From NCBI GenBank assembly GCA_025354075.1, contig JANXNO010000046.1, forward strand, positions 1-8,203: a stretch of DNA of 8,203 bases, given 5' to 3'. Below, piece after piece: positions 1-6,644 of the stretch; within the stretch, counting starts at the first letter, position 1; the number at the start of each line of letters is the position of its first letter. The position numbers and the translations under genes were made by a program. The notes beneath the pieces are model-generated. The model worked only from the letters and a program-made list of their open reading frames with translations, ran no database searches and was not told where the DNA came from. This stretch comes from Burkholderiales bacterium (GTDB taxonomy: Bacteria > Pseudomonadota > Gammaproteobacteria > Burkholderiales > Casimicrobiaceae).

Positions 1-1017
1 GAACCAGTTGATGAATTCGTAGACGCCGTCGGCCTTCTTGCCGGTCACCGTTTTCGGTACGCCGAAACCTGCGGCCCAGGCGCGGTAGCCTTCTTTCAGC
101 GGCTGGAATGTGCAGGCAATGCCCTTGGTGCGCACGGCAGTCACAGCCGGTGACCACATCGACTGAATCACCACTTCGCCCGAGGCCATGAGGTTCACCG
201 ACTCGTTGAAGTCCTTCCACAGCGAGCGGAACTGCCCGGCTTTTTTGGCCTCGATCAGGGTCTTGATGGTGAGATCAATTTCCTTCTTGGTCATGTTGCC
301 CTTGTCCGGGTACTTGTAGAGCCCCAGCGCCTCAACCACCATCGCCGCATCCATGATGCCGATGGACGGAATGTTGAGAATCGCGGCCTTGCCCTTGAAC
401 TCGGGGTTCAACAACTCCTTCCAGCTGTCAATTGGACGTTTGATGAGATCGGGCCGAATGCCCAGCGTGTCGGCGTTGTACACGGTTGGGATCAGCGTCA
501 TGAAGCGCGACGGTTGCGAGGCGAAAGTCTTGCTGTCCGCCTTGTCCATGTAGATCACTTTTTTCGGCGCGGTGCCCTGATCGCCTACCTTTTTGCCGTT
601 GACCATGCCGGTCGTGAACAGGCTCGTGATCTTCTCCGCGTTCTTGATGCGCTTGGTGTCGATGCCGAGCAGGTTGCCGGTCGGAATGATTTTCTTGAGC
701 GAAAAATATTCGGTGTCGATCAGATCAAACGAGTTCGGTGCGGTCACGGCGCGCTTGGTGACGTCGTCGGTGGTCACTGCCACATACTGAATCTCGATGC
801 CCGTATCAGCCTTGAATTTTTCGGCAATCGTCTTGTCCTGATTTACGGCCGTGCCGAGGTAGCGCAGGACGATTTTTTCCTGTGCGTGGATCGCCGGAAA
901 CATGCCGCTCGCGAGAATCGCCGCCGTGCCCTTGAGCACGGTGCGACGATCAACCGTCTGCTTCTCCGTCGGCTCTGACTTAAGTGAATTTGCAATGTCG
1001 GTAAGGCTTTCGTTCAC
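1..1017 (-). CDS. ABC transporter periplasmic substrate-binding protein, PotD/polyamine-type, Tat-exported (partial, 3' end outside window)
   Basis: This is the receptor of a binding-protein-dependent importer. It captures a solute in the periplasm and delivers it to the membrane permeases. The frame is open from a GTG at 1015-1017 to the window edge (339 codons, no stop). AAGGAA at 1023-1028 lies 5 nt before the GTG and decides the start. Residues 23-29 read DRRTVLK, a twin-arginine motif, followed by a hydrophobic stretch and a likely cleavage site AIHA|QE after residue 45. The mature part has features of the COG0687/PotD family, such as IDSWKELLNPEFKGKAAI (a domain-crossing segment common in these receptors), a SMWSPAV segment and AAGFGVPK near the end. 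The gene lies downstream of a PotA-like ATPase in the same direction, which supports a transporter role. The ligand cannot be read from sequence: spermidine or putrescine is a guess from family, and other small cations or organic acids remain possible. The family call is secure and the substrate is open. Confidence 0.9.
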   Translation of the reverse strand, partial: MNESLTDIANSLKSEPTEKQTVDRRTVLKGTAAILASGMFPAIHAQEKIVLRYLGTAVNQDKTIAEKFKADTGIEIQYVAVTTDDVTKRAVTAPNSFDLIDTEYFSLKKIIPTGNLLGIDTKRIKNAEKITSLFTTGMVNGKKVGDQGTAPKKVIYMDKADSKTFASQPSRFMTLIPTVYNADTLGIRPDLIKRPIDSWKELLNPEFKGKAAILNIPSIGIMDAAMVVEALGLYKYPDKGNMTKKEIDLTIKTLIEAKKAGQFRSLWKDFNESVNLMASGEVVIQSMWSPAVTAVRTKGIACTFQPLKEGYRAWAAGFGVPKTVTGKKADGVYEFINWF

Positions 1018-1022
1018 GATGC

Positions 1023-1028
1023 TTCCTT
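1023..1028 (-). promoter_or_regulatory. Ribosome binding site of the substrate-binding protein gene
   Basis: The minus strand reads AAGGAA, 5 nt before a GTG codon. No ATG in frame sits near a comparable site upstream of the Tat motif, so this site fixes the GTG start. Confidence 0.7.
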
Positions 1029-1145
1029 TTTGTTGTGGGATGTTTGATTGACAGATGAGGACTTGACGACGGCTGGTGTCTCGAATTGCAAATTTTGGAA
1101 CAAGAAAAGTGCCGAATTTTCGTGTCAGGCTAGGCGCAAAGCGGA

Positions 1146-1163
1146 ACAATAGCTGGCTATTGT
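1146..1163. repeat. 18-bp dyad (8-bp perfect arms, 2-bp centre), possible operator
   Basis: The plus strand reads ACAATAGC-TG-GCTATTGT. The arms are exact inverted copies. A 2-nt centre is too short for a good RNA hairpin loop, so a DNA-binding site for a dimeric regulator is more natural than a terminator. It covers the -10 and part of the spacer of the candidate minus-strand promoter, a typical position for a repressor. It is also flanked by two similar direct-repeat blocks (1133-1144 GGCGCAAAGCGG and 1184-1198 GGCGCGGAAAGGCGG), so a dispersed intergenic element is an alternative. Confidence 0.5.
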
Positions 1164-1175
1164 GAGCATTTGCAA
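1146..1175 (-). promoter_or_regulatory. Candidate promoter for the substrate-binding protein gene
   Basis: On the minus strand, TTGCAA (1170-1175; 4 of 6 matches to TTGACA) is followed after 18 bp by TATTGT (1146-1151; 4 of 6 to TATAAT). The gap between the ATPase and receptor genes is long for an operon (186 bp), so a separate promoter that boosts receptor expression would make sense. The receptor of such importers is usually needed in excess over the ATPase. The match is moderate. The start of transcription would be about 120 nt before the GTG. Confidence 0.35.
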
Positions 1176-1203
1176 CGACGCATGGCGCGGAAAGGCGGTG
1201 CTT

Positions 1204-2241
1204 TTACGTTTCAATATTTGCGATTCGAGACACTAGAGGCAAGCGATGCACGTCCTGCTCGCTCCACGCCACGCGATACGGCTGGCCGAGCGTGAAGCGG
1301 CGGCCCACATAGCTTGCTTCCGGCAACATCACCGAGAGCGGCGTCTTGCTGGCTTGCGGCACGTCGAGGCTCAACAACCCGTAACTGCCCTGATATTCCA
1401 TATCGACCAACGTCGCAGGTAAACCGGCTTCATCATCATGCGCGACAACCTGCATGCGATCACTGCGCACCGCGATGCGACCGCCCGGCGTGTCGAGAAC
1501 GTTGTGGCCACCCATGAAGCGCGCGACAAATTCCGAGACCGGCTTGTTGAACACTTCGCCGGGTGAGCCGCTTTGCTCGATGCGCCCACGACTCATGACC
1601 ACAATAGTGTCAGCCAGCGCCATCGCCTCTTCCTGCGAGTGCGTGACGTGAATGAAGGTCAGCCCCAATTCCTTTTGCCAGCGCCGCAATTCCGAACGCA
1701 TTTGGATGCGCAAAAACGGGTCGAGCGCGGACAGTGGCTCATCCAGTAGCAGCACACGAGGTTCCATGATGAGCGCCCGTGCAAGTGCGACGCGCTGCTG
1801 CTGCCCGCCCGACAATTCGGACGGCTTGCGCTGTGCGTATTCGGTCATTGCCACACGCTCCAGCAGCGCGGACGCGCGTTGATGTCGCTCCGCTTTGGAA
1901 ACGCCACGCATCTTGAGGCTGAACGCCACGTTGTCGAGCGTCGTCAGATGCGGAAATAGTGCATAACTCTGGAACATCATCGCCGTGCCGCGCTCCGCAG
2001 CGGTTGCGTCAGTGATGTTGCGCCCGCCGAGCAAAACGTCGCCGGAGGTGACCGTCTCATGCCCCGCAATCATGCGCAGCGTCGAGCTTTTGCCGCAACC
2101 CGACGGCCCCAGCAAACAGCAGTAGTGATTCGCCGGGATGCGCAGGTTGATGTTGTCAACGGCGGCGACCGTGTCGCTATAGCGCTTGGTCAGCGCTACG
2201 AGTTCGAGGGTATTGGCAGACGGATCAGCACTGGAAGGCAT
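1204..2241 (-). CDS. ABC importer ATP-binding protein, PotA-like (345 aa)
   Basis: This is the cytoplasmic ATPase that drives a binding-protein-dependent importer. All motifs are present in order: Walker A GPSGCGKSS (residues 45-53), Q-loop Gln91 in MMFQSYALFPH, ABC signature LSGGQQQR (143-150), Walker B LLLDEP with catalytic Glu168, D-loop SALD (171-174), and switch His201 in VTHSQEEA. From about residue 240 the protein continues into a C-terminal TOBE-like region, as in the PotA/MalK/CysA/FbpC subgroup. The length fits complete members. The ATG start has only a weak GTGAG-like site upstream but leaves a normal N-terminus (LELVALTKRY). The neighbouring PotD-type receptor on the same strand points to a polyamine-like or related solute importer. 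The ATPase alone cannot separate PotA from other subgroup members, so I give no gene symbol. Confidence 0.92.
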   Translation of the reverse strand: MPSSADPSANTLELVALTKRYSDTVAAVDNINLRIPANHYCCLLGPSGCGKSSTLRMIAGHETVTSGDVLLGGRNITDATAAERGTAMMFQSYALFPHLTTLDNVAFSLKMRGVSKAERHQRASALLERVAMTEYAQRKPSELSGGQQQRVALARALIMEPRVLLLDEPLSALDPFLRIQMRSELRRWQKELGLTFIHVTHSQEEAMALADTIVVMSRGRIEQSGSPGEVFNKPVSEFVARFMGGHNVLDTPGGRIAVRSDRMQVVAHDDEAGLPATLVDMEYQGSYGLLSLDVPQASKTPLSVMLPEASYVGRRFTLGQPYRVAWSEQDVHRLPLVSRIANIET

Positions 2242-2499
2242 ATCGACTCACATGCAATTACAGTGCCATTATGAGCATAAATTGGCGCGTCGCCTAGATA
2301 TCTCGGACCGGAGCATTGAAAACGTGCACACAAAGGAAAATCGCAATGTAATAAGGCAATGATTCGTGCCGATCAGCCCAATTTTGTGCGCGATATGGCG
2401 CCGTAGATCGGAAAAGCGCAGCGGCTTGCGACGCTCGTGTGCATCCTCGTGACTCGGATTGTTGGAAGGCGCCTCGATGTCCGACTCACTTGGTAGCAA
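2242..2499. other. Spacer between uup and the importer ATPase gene (258 bp)
   Basis: Both flanking genes run on the minus strand, so this holds the end of the uup transcript and the promoter region of the importer operon. I see no convincing sigma70 promoter. CATAAT about 30 bp before the ATPase ATG lacks a good -35. An open frame on the minus strand runs from a TTG directly after the uup stop (2499) to 2269 (76 codons). Its first half has acceptable codon use, but the second half uses AT-rich and rare codons and I recognise no family, so I do not call it a gene. Confidence 0.5.
2449..2489 (-). repeat. Imperfect inverted repeat just after the uup stop
   Basis: On the minus strand GTGAGTCGG (2481-2489) can pair with CCGAGTCAC (2449-2457), 8 of 9 pairs, around a 23-nt loop. 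It begins 11 nt after the uup stop codon, where a terminator would be expected. No U-run follows, so it is not a standard intrinsic terminator. It may protect the mRNA end or be chance. Confidence 0.25.
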
Positions 2500-4428
2500 T
2501 TACCCCGAAAGCGCCTCCCAGCGCTCCATCGCGGCCATAACCAGTTGATCAATCTCACTAACGCGTTTAGAAAGCGCCGCCGCGCCTTTCGGATCTTTTT
2601 GAAAGATCGCGCCGTCCGCCAATTTTTCGTTGATGTCCGCTTGCTCTTTTTCTAGGGCCTCGATTTTTGCGGGCAGGCCGTCTAGTTCACGCTGGTCTTT
2701 GTAGCTTAGTTTTGCGGCGGGTTTGGCGATGACCGCGGCCGCTGCGGGCGGCGCAGCAACGCGGCGATTGTTCTCGGCGATGGCTGCGTCCATTGACGTT
2801 TTTCCCGCTGTTGGTGCGGCGTTGCCCGCCGCCTCCTGCATCTGCGCCATGACCTTCACTTGCGCCTGCCAGTCGGTGATCCCGCCTTCGTATTCGCGCC
2901 ACAGGCCGTTGCCTTCGGCGACCAGACAGCTCGTCACGACGTTATCGAGAAAGCGTCGATCATGGCTGACGATGAAGACCGTGCCTTCGTAATTCGCAAG
3001 CTTTTCTTCGAGCAATTCCAGCGTGTCGATGTCGAGGTCGTTAGTCGGCTCGTCGAGCACCAGTACGTTGGCTTCTTTTGCGAAATGACGAGCGAGCAGC
3101 AGGCGATTTCGTTCGCCACCTGACAGAGCTTTCACCTGTGCCTTGGCACGTTCGGGTGTGAACAAAAAGTCGGTGAGATAGGTCATCACGTGCGTGCGTT
3201 TACTGCCGACTTCGATCCAGTCGCTGCCCGGTGAAATGAATTCGCCGAGCGTCGCTTCTTCGTTGAGCCCATCGCGCATCTGGTCGAAGTACGCGATCTG
3301 CATGTTCATTCCGGTGCGAATCTTTCCGCTGTCGGGCTGAATCTGCCCGAGGATGAGCTTGAGCAGCGTGGTTTTGCCAATGCCGTTGGGGCCGACCAGT
3401 CCGATCTTGTCACCGCGCAAAATGGTGCTGGTGAAATCTTTTACGATCACTTTGTCGCCATACTTTTTTGACACGTCAGTCAGCTCGGCAATCATCTTGC
3501 CGGACTGGTTGCCGCTGGTGATGTCGAGCTTGACGCGGCCCAGCACATTGCGTCGCTCCGAGCGCGTGTCGCGCAACGATTCCAGACGACGCACGCGGCC
3601 TTCGTTGCGGGTGCGCCGCGCCTGCACGCCCTGACGAATCCACACTTCTTCTTGCGCGAGGACTTTGTCGAACTTGGCGTTGACGGTCGCCTCAAATTCG
3701 AGCTGCTGCGCCTTTTGCACTTCGTACGCTTCGTAGTTGCCGGGAAAGCCGGTGAGCTTGCCGCGATCCAGCTCGACGATGCGCGTGACCACGTTGTCCA
3801 GAAACGCGCGATCATGGCTGATGATGACGGCGCTGCCTTTGAAGCTGGTGAGCAAGCCTTCCAGCCATGCAATCGCTGCTAAATCGAGGTGGTTGGTTGG
3901 CTCATCAAGCAGCAACACATCGGGCGAACCCACGAGCGCTTGCGCAATGGCGACACGCTTTTTCAGCCCGCCAGAAAGCGTCGCAACCAGCGTGTCCGCG
4001 TTCAGATTTAGTTGCGATAACGTCGCCTCAACCTTCGATTCCCAGGCCCAGCCGTCGTGCGCGTCGATGTCGTGTTGAATGTCGGACAGCGCGTGTTCGT
4101 CGCCGCCTTTGGAGGCGAGGATTTCGTAGCGATTGCGCAGTTCGCGAGCGACGGATACGCCGTTTGAAACCGCGTCGAATACCGTGGTGTTTGAATCAAA
4201 AACCGGTTCTTGCGGCACGGTGGCGACGCGCAGTCCGCCTTGTTGGGCAATCGCGCCGTCGTCGAGCGCCAGTGTGCCGGAGATCACTTTAAGCAGCGAA
4301 CTTTTGCCTGCGCCGTTGCGGCCAATCAGACCGATTCTTTCGCGCGTTTCAATTGCAAAATCCGCTCCATTGAGGAGCGGGGCGAGACCGAATGCGAGGT
4401 GAGCGTTGTGGAGAGTAAATAAAGCCAT
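2500..4428 (-). CDS. uup: ABC-F ATPase Uup (642 aa)
   Basis: This is a soluble, duplicated ABC ATPase without membrane segments. The ABC-F family acts on ribosomes. Uup in Escherichia coli is linked to precise excision of transposons and to ribosome or replication-associated functions. Domain 1 has Walker A GRNGAGKSS (36-44), signature LSGGLKKR (151-158) and Walker B LLLDEPTNHLD (172-182). The charged linker typical of ABC-F follows (roughly 225-310, rich in Arg and Glu). Domain 2 has GPNGIGKTT (346-354), LSGGERNR (435-442) and LVLDEPTNDLD (456-466). An Ala-rich joint then leads to a C-terminal coiled-coil-like segment (about 573-642, starting KLSYKDQREL), which is the mark of Uup against EttA. 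The length matches the E. coli protein (about 635 aa). The start MALFTLHNAHLAFG aligns with known Uup N-termini, although no clear Shine-Dalgarno precedes the ATG. Confidence 0.95.
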   Translation of the reverse strand: MALFTLHNAHLAFGLAPLLNGADFAIETRERIGLIGRNGAGKSSLLKVISGTLALDDGAIAQQGGLRVATVPQEPVFDSNTTVFDAVSNGVSVARELRNRYEILASKGGDEHALSDIQHDIDAHDGWAWESKVEATLSQLNLNADTLVATLSGGLKKRVAIAQALVGSPDVLLLDEPTNHLDLAAIAWLEGLLTSFKGSAVIISHDRAFLDNVVTRIVELDRGKLTGFPGNYEAYEVQKAQQLEFEATVNAKFDKVLAQEEVWIRQGVQARRTRNEGRVRRLESLRDTRSERRNVLGRVKLDITSGNQSGKMIAELTDVSKKYGDKVIVKDFTSTILRGDKIGLVGPNGIGKTTLLKLILGQIQPDSGKIRTGMNMQIAYFDQMRDGLNEEATLGEFISPGSDWIEVGSKRTHVMTYLTDFLFTPERAKAQVKALSGGERNRLLLARHFAKEANVLVLDEPTNDLDIDTLELLEEKLANYEGTVFIVSHDRRFLDNVVTSCLVAEGNGLWREYEGGITDWQAQVKVMAQMQEAAGNAAPTAGKTSMDAAIAENNRRVAAPPAAAAVIAKPAAKLSYKDQRELDGLPAKIEALEKEQADINEKLADGAIFQKDPKGAAALSKRVSEIDQLVMAAMERWEALSG

Positions 4429-4630
4429 GCGCCAAGTGTAGTCAGCGCGAGTACAGCTTTTTGTTACATGCTCGTTTTCATTGGGCTAACGTGCACAAAT
4501 AGCTAAAAGTCGACTTATGCAAATATATCAATATTATCCCCTATCCAATAGAGCTTTCCGCAAAAAGTTGATACGCAAAATGAGCACTCACAAAACTACG
4601 GTTTCTACCCATCGCTGCGTGTGAAACCGC

Positions 4631-4639
4631 TGCTATCAT
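4631..4639 (+). promoter_or_regulatory. Candidate extended -10 promoter of fadD
   Basis: TGCTATCAT has the TGn extension directly before TATCAT (5 of 6 matches to TATAAT). No good -35 lies 17-18 bp upstream, which is tolerated by extended -10 promoters. It would give a leader of about 80 nt. This is inference from consensus only. Confidence 0.4.
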
Positions 4640-4652
4640 GCATTGCACAGCT

Positions 4653-4686
4653 GGGCTTCGCGCGAGGACAAGTGGACGCGCAGCCC
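4653..4686 (+). promoter_or_regulatory. Stem-loop in the fadD leader
   Basis: GGGCT (4653-4657) pairs with AGCCC (4682-4686), and GCGCG (4660-4664) pairs with CGCGC (4677-4681). This gives ten pairs with a 2-nt bulge (TC) and a 12-nt loop. It ends 41 nt before the fadD start and does not cover the ribosome binding site. It could stabilise the transcript or bind a regulator, or be chance. Confidence 0.3.
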
Positions 4687-4716
4687 CGTCAAAAATTCAT
4701 GCCAGATTTACGAAAA

Positions 4717-4722
4717 AGGAGG
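4717..4722 (+). promoter_or_regulatory. Strong ribosome binding site of fadD
   Basis: AGGAGG, 5 nt before the ATG at 4728. It rules out the in-frame ATG at 4638, which would add 30 Arg/Ala-rich residues with no family resemblance. Confidence 0.85.
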
Positions 4723-4727
4723 CCCCC

Positions 4728-6422
4728 ATGGATCAACCGTGGCTTAAAAATTATCCCAAAGGCGTACCCGCCACGATCAAGTACGACCAGTACGCGTCGA
4801 TCGTGCAATTGCTCGAAGAGAGCTATCAAAAATACGCCACGCGACCGGCCTTCACCTGCATGGGCAAAACGCTGACCTACGGCGATGTCGACACGTATTC
4901 CCGCTCACTCGGCGCGTATCTGCAAAGCCTCGGCCTGCAACAGGGTGACCGCGTCGCATTGATGATGCCTAACGTGTTGCAATACACGGTGGCTGTCGCA
5001 GCAGTTCTGCGCGCAGGTTTTGTCGCGGTGAACGTGAACCCGTTGTACACGCCGCGTGAGCTTGAGCATCAGTTGAAAGACTCGGGCTCCAAGGCCATCA
5101 TCATTCTGGAGAACTTCGCAGCTACGTTGCAGGCGGTGCTCGACAAAACGCCGATTAAACACATCGTGCTCGCCTCGATGGGCGACATGTTGGGCCTGAT
5201 CAAGGGCACGCTGGTTAACTACGTGGTGCGCAACAAAAAGAAAATGGTGCCCGCTTTTTCGCTGCCGACTGCGGTCAAATTTAACGACGCAATGGCGCGC
5301 GGCAAACCGCTGGCGCTGTCGCCATCAAAAGCAAAATTCGACGATCCGGCCGTGCTGCAATACACCGGTGGCACGACGGGCGTTTCCAAAGGCGCAACGC
5401 TTCTGCATCGCAACATCATTGCCAATGTGTTGCAAAGCGAAGCCTGGATGCAACCGGCACTGAACAATCCGAAAAAACCGAAGCCGCCAGAGCAGTTGAT
5501 CACGGTGTGCGCGCTGCCGCTGTATCACATCTTCGCGTTCACCATTTGCTATCTGCTGGTGACGCGCACCGGCGGTCACGCGATTTTGATCCCGAATCCG
5601 CGCGATATTCCTGGCACGATCAAAGCGCTCAAGGGGTACGAGCTGCACATGTTCCCAGCGGTTAACACGCTGTACAACGCGATGGTCAACGACCCCACGT
5701 TTGCCGAGCTGAACACCAAGAATTTGCGCGTGGCCAACGGCGGCGGTATGGCGGTACAAAAAGCGGTGGCCGAGAAATGGCTTGCCGCTACTGGCTGCCC
5801 GATTGTGGAGGGCTACGGGCTCTCGGAGACGTCGCCGTCGGCCACCTGCAACCCGACCGATTCGGACGCTTACTCCGGCACTATCGGCATGCCGTTGCCA
5901 TCGACCGATGTGGTACTGCGCGACGATGACAACAACCCGGTTGCACTCGGCACGCCAGGTGAAATTTGCATCAAGGGCCCGCAGGTGATGGCGGGCTACT
6001 GGCAGCGCCCTGACGAAACCGCCAACGTGTTTAGCAACGACGGCTTCTTCAAGTCCGGCGACATTGGCGTGATGGACGAGCGCGGCTACTTCAAAATCGT
6101 GGATCGCAAAAAAGACATGGTGCTGGTCTCCGGCTTCAACGTGTATCCGAACGAGGTTGAAGACGTGGTGGCAAGCTGCCCCGGCGTGATGGAATGCGCG
6201 GTGATCGGCGTGCCGGACGACAAGTCCGGCGAGGCGGTGAAAGTGTTCGTGGTCAAGAAAGACCCCGCGCTGACCGAGCAGCAGGTGCGCGACTATTGCG
6301 AAGCGAATCTCGCTGGTTACAAAAAGCCAAAGTACGTTGTGTTCCGCGCTGATTTGCCGAAGACGCCCGTGGGCAAAATATTGCGTCGCGAGTTACGGGA
6401 CTTGGACAAGAAGGCCGCGTAG
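4728..6422 (+). CDS. fadD: Long-chain-fatty-acid-CoA ligase (564 aa)
   Basis: An acyl-CoA synthetase activates free fatty acids with ATP and CoA, through an acyl-adenylate, to acyl-CoA (EC 6.2.1.3). That step feeds beta-oxidation and is usually tied to the inner membrane. The AMP-forming superfamily motifs are all present: P-loop YTGGTTGVSKGA (from Tyr212), GYGLSETSP (362-370), GEICIKGPQVMAGYW, the hinge block DGFFKSGDIG (438-447, Asp445 binding the ribose), Asp459-Arg460 in VDRKKDMVLVSGFNVYPNEVE (the fatty-acyl-CoA synthetase signature), and the C-terminal catalytic lysine Lys550 in TPVGKILRREL. The length equals E. coli FadD (561 aa), and the N-terminus LKNYPKGVPATI is typical of FadD. It stands alone, with a strong ribosome binding site in front and a terminator 23 nt behind. 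Chain-length preference cannot be fixed from sequence, so a medium-chain paralogue is the main alternative. Confidence 0.93.
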   Translation: MDQPWLKNYPKGVPATIKYDQYASIVQLLEESYQKYATRPAFTCMGKTLTYGDVDTYSRSLGAYLQSLGLQQGDRVALMMPNVLQYTVAVAAVLRAGFVAVNVNPLYTPRELEHQLKDSGSKAIIILENFAATLQAVLDKTPIKHIVLASMGDMLGLIKGTLVNYVVRNKKKMVPAFSLPTAVKFNDAMARGKPLALSPSKAKFDDPAVLQYTGGTTGVSKGATLLHRNIIANVLQSEAWMQPALNNPKKPKPPEQLITVCALPLYHIFAFTICYLLVTRTGGHAILIPNPRDIPGTIKALKGYELHMFPAVNTLYNAMVNDPTFAELNTKNLRVANGGGMAVQKAVAEKWLAATGCPIVEGYGLSETSPSATCNPTDSDAYSGTIGMPLPSTDVVLRDDDNNPVALGTPGEICIKGPQVMAGYWQRPDETANVFSNDGFFKSGDIGVMDERGYFKIVDRKKDMVLVSGFNVYPNEVEDVVASCPGVMECAVIGVPDDKSGEAVKVFVVKKDPALTEQQVRDYCEANLAGYKKPKYVVFRADLPKTPVGKILRRELRDLDKKAA

Positions 6423-6440
6423 CGTTACGGTTTGCCCAAT

Positions 6441-6470
6441 AAAAACGGCCCTTCGGGGCCGTCTTCTTTT
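6441..6470. terminator. Bidirectional intrinsic terminator (fadD and the opposing dioxygenase gene)
   Basis: A perfect 7-bp stem ACGGCCC (6445-6451) / GGGCCGT (6456-6462) carries a TTCG tetraloop and is followed by CTTCTTTT on the plus strand. On the minus strand the same stem has a CGAA loop and is followed by TTTTTATT, so it should also stop transcripts coming from the dioxygenase gene. It starts 23 nt after the fadD stop. Confidence 0.88.
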
Positions 6471-6503
6471 CTGCCGATTCTTTACGCTGCACACACTATG
6501 TGG

Positions 6504-6611
6504 CGTCATCCTAGGCGTAGCCGGGGATCCAAAAAGTTGGCTGTCTCACTAGCGATGAATAACGTGGGAGCGTAGTTCCGTGCTGGATACGCGCTTTCGG
6601 CGAGTATGACG
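6504..6611. repeat. REP/MITE-like element with imperfect 28-bp inverted ends
   Basis: The left end (6504-6531, beginning CGTCATCCTAGGCGTAGCC) and the inverted right end (6584-6611; on the minus strand CGTCATACTCGCCGAAAGC) match at 20 of 28 positions without gaps. The matches are concentrated at the two tips of each arm (CGTCAT and ATCCA). The core between them is 52 bp. The left end resembles the widespread bacterial intergenic repeat GTCATCCTGAGCG...GGATC. It lies between two convergent genes, a common home of such elements. No ORF or transposase is inside, and I see no clear target duplication. Confidence 0.6.
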
Positions 6612-6644
6612 ACAACAACCGTGGTGCGCGCAAGTTGTGTAGAG

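Larger units (their letters stand above)
4429..4727. other. Divergent promoter region between uup and fadD (299 bp)
   Basis: This AT-rich spacer must carry the promoters of both genes. It contains a 10-bp perfect palindrome AAGTCGACTT (4507-4516), an AT-rich dyad AATAT-ATCA-ATATT (4522-4535), the candidate fadD promoter and a leader stem-loop (listed separately). I see no clear match to the FadR or PsrA operators that control fatty-acid genes in other proteobacteria, although my recall of those consensus sequences is not enough to exclude one. Confidence 0.5.

Noticed and set aside
514..978. 154-codon open frame on the plus strand opposite the substrate-binding protein gene
   Set aside because: It is a mirror frame of a recognisable receptor gene. 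The product matches no known family and the minus-strand frame is open over the full 1017 bases.
1133..1198. Long hairpin formed by the GGCGC...CGG blocks around the 1146-1163 dyad
   Set aside because: On checking strands the two blocks read in the same direction, so they are direct repeats and cannot pair with each other.
3867..4292. 141-codon plus-strand frame inside uup
   Set aside because: It is a mirror of the first ATPase domain of Uup with strongly Arg-rich, unnatural composition.
4638..4727. 30-codon N-terminal extension of fadD from an upstream ATG
   Set aside because: AGGAGG stands just before the ATG at 4728, homologues start there, and the extension overlaps the candidate -10 box and the leader hairpin.
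5325..5759. 144-codon minus-strand frame inside fadD
   Set aside because: It is a shadow of the fadD coding frame and lies over its conserved AMP-binding region. There is no independent signal.
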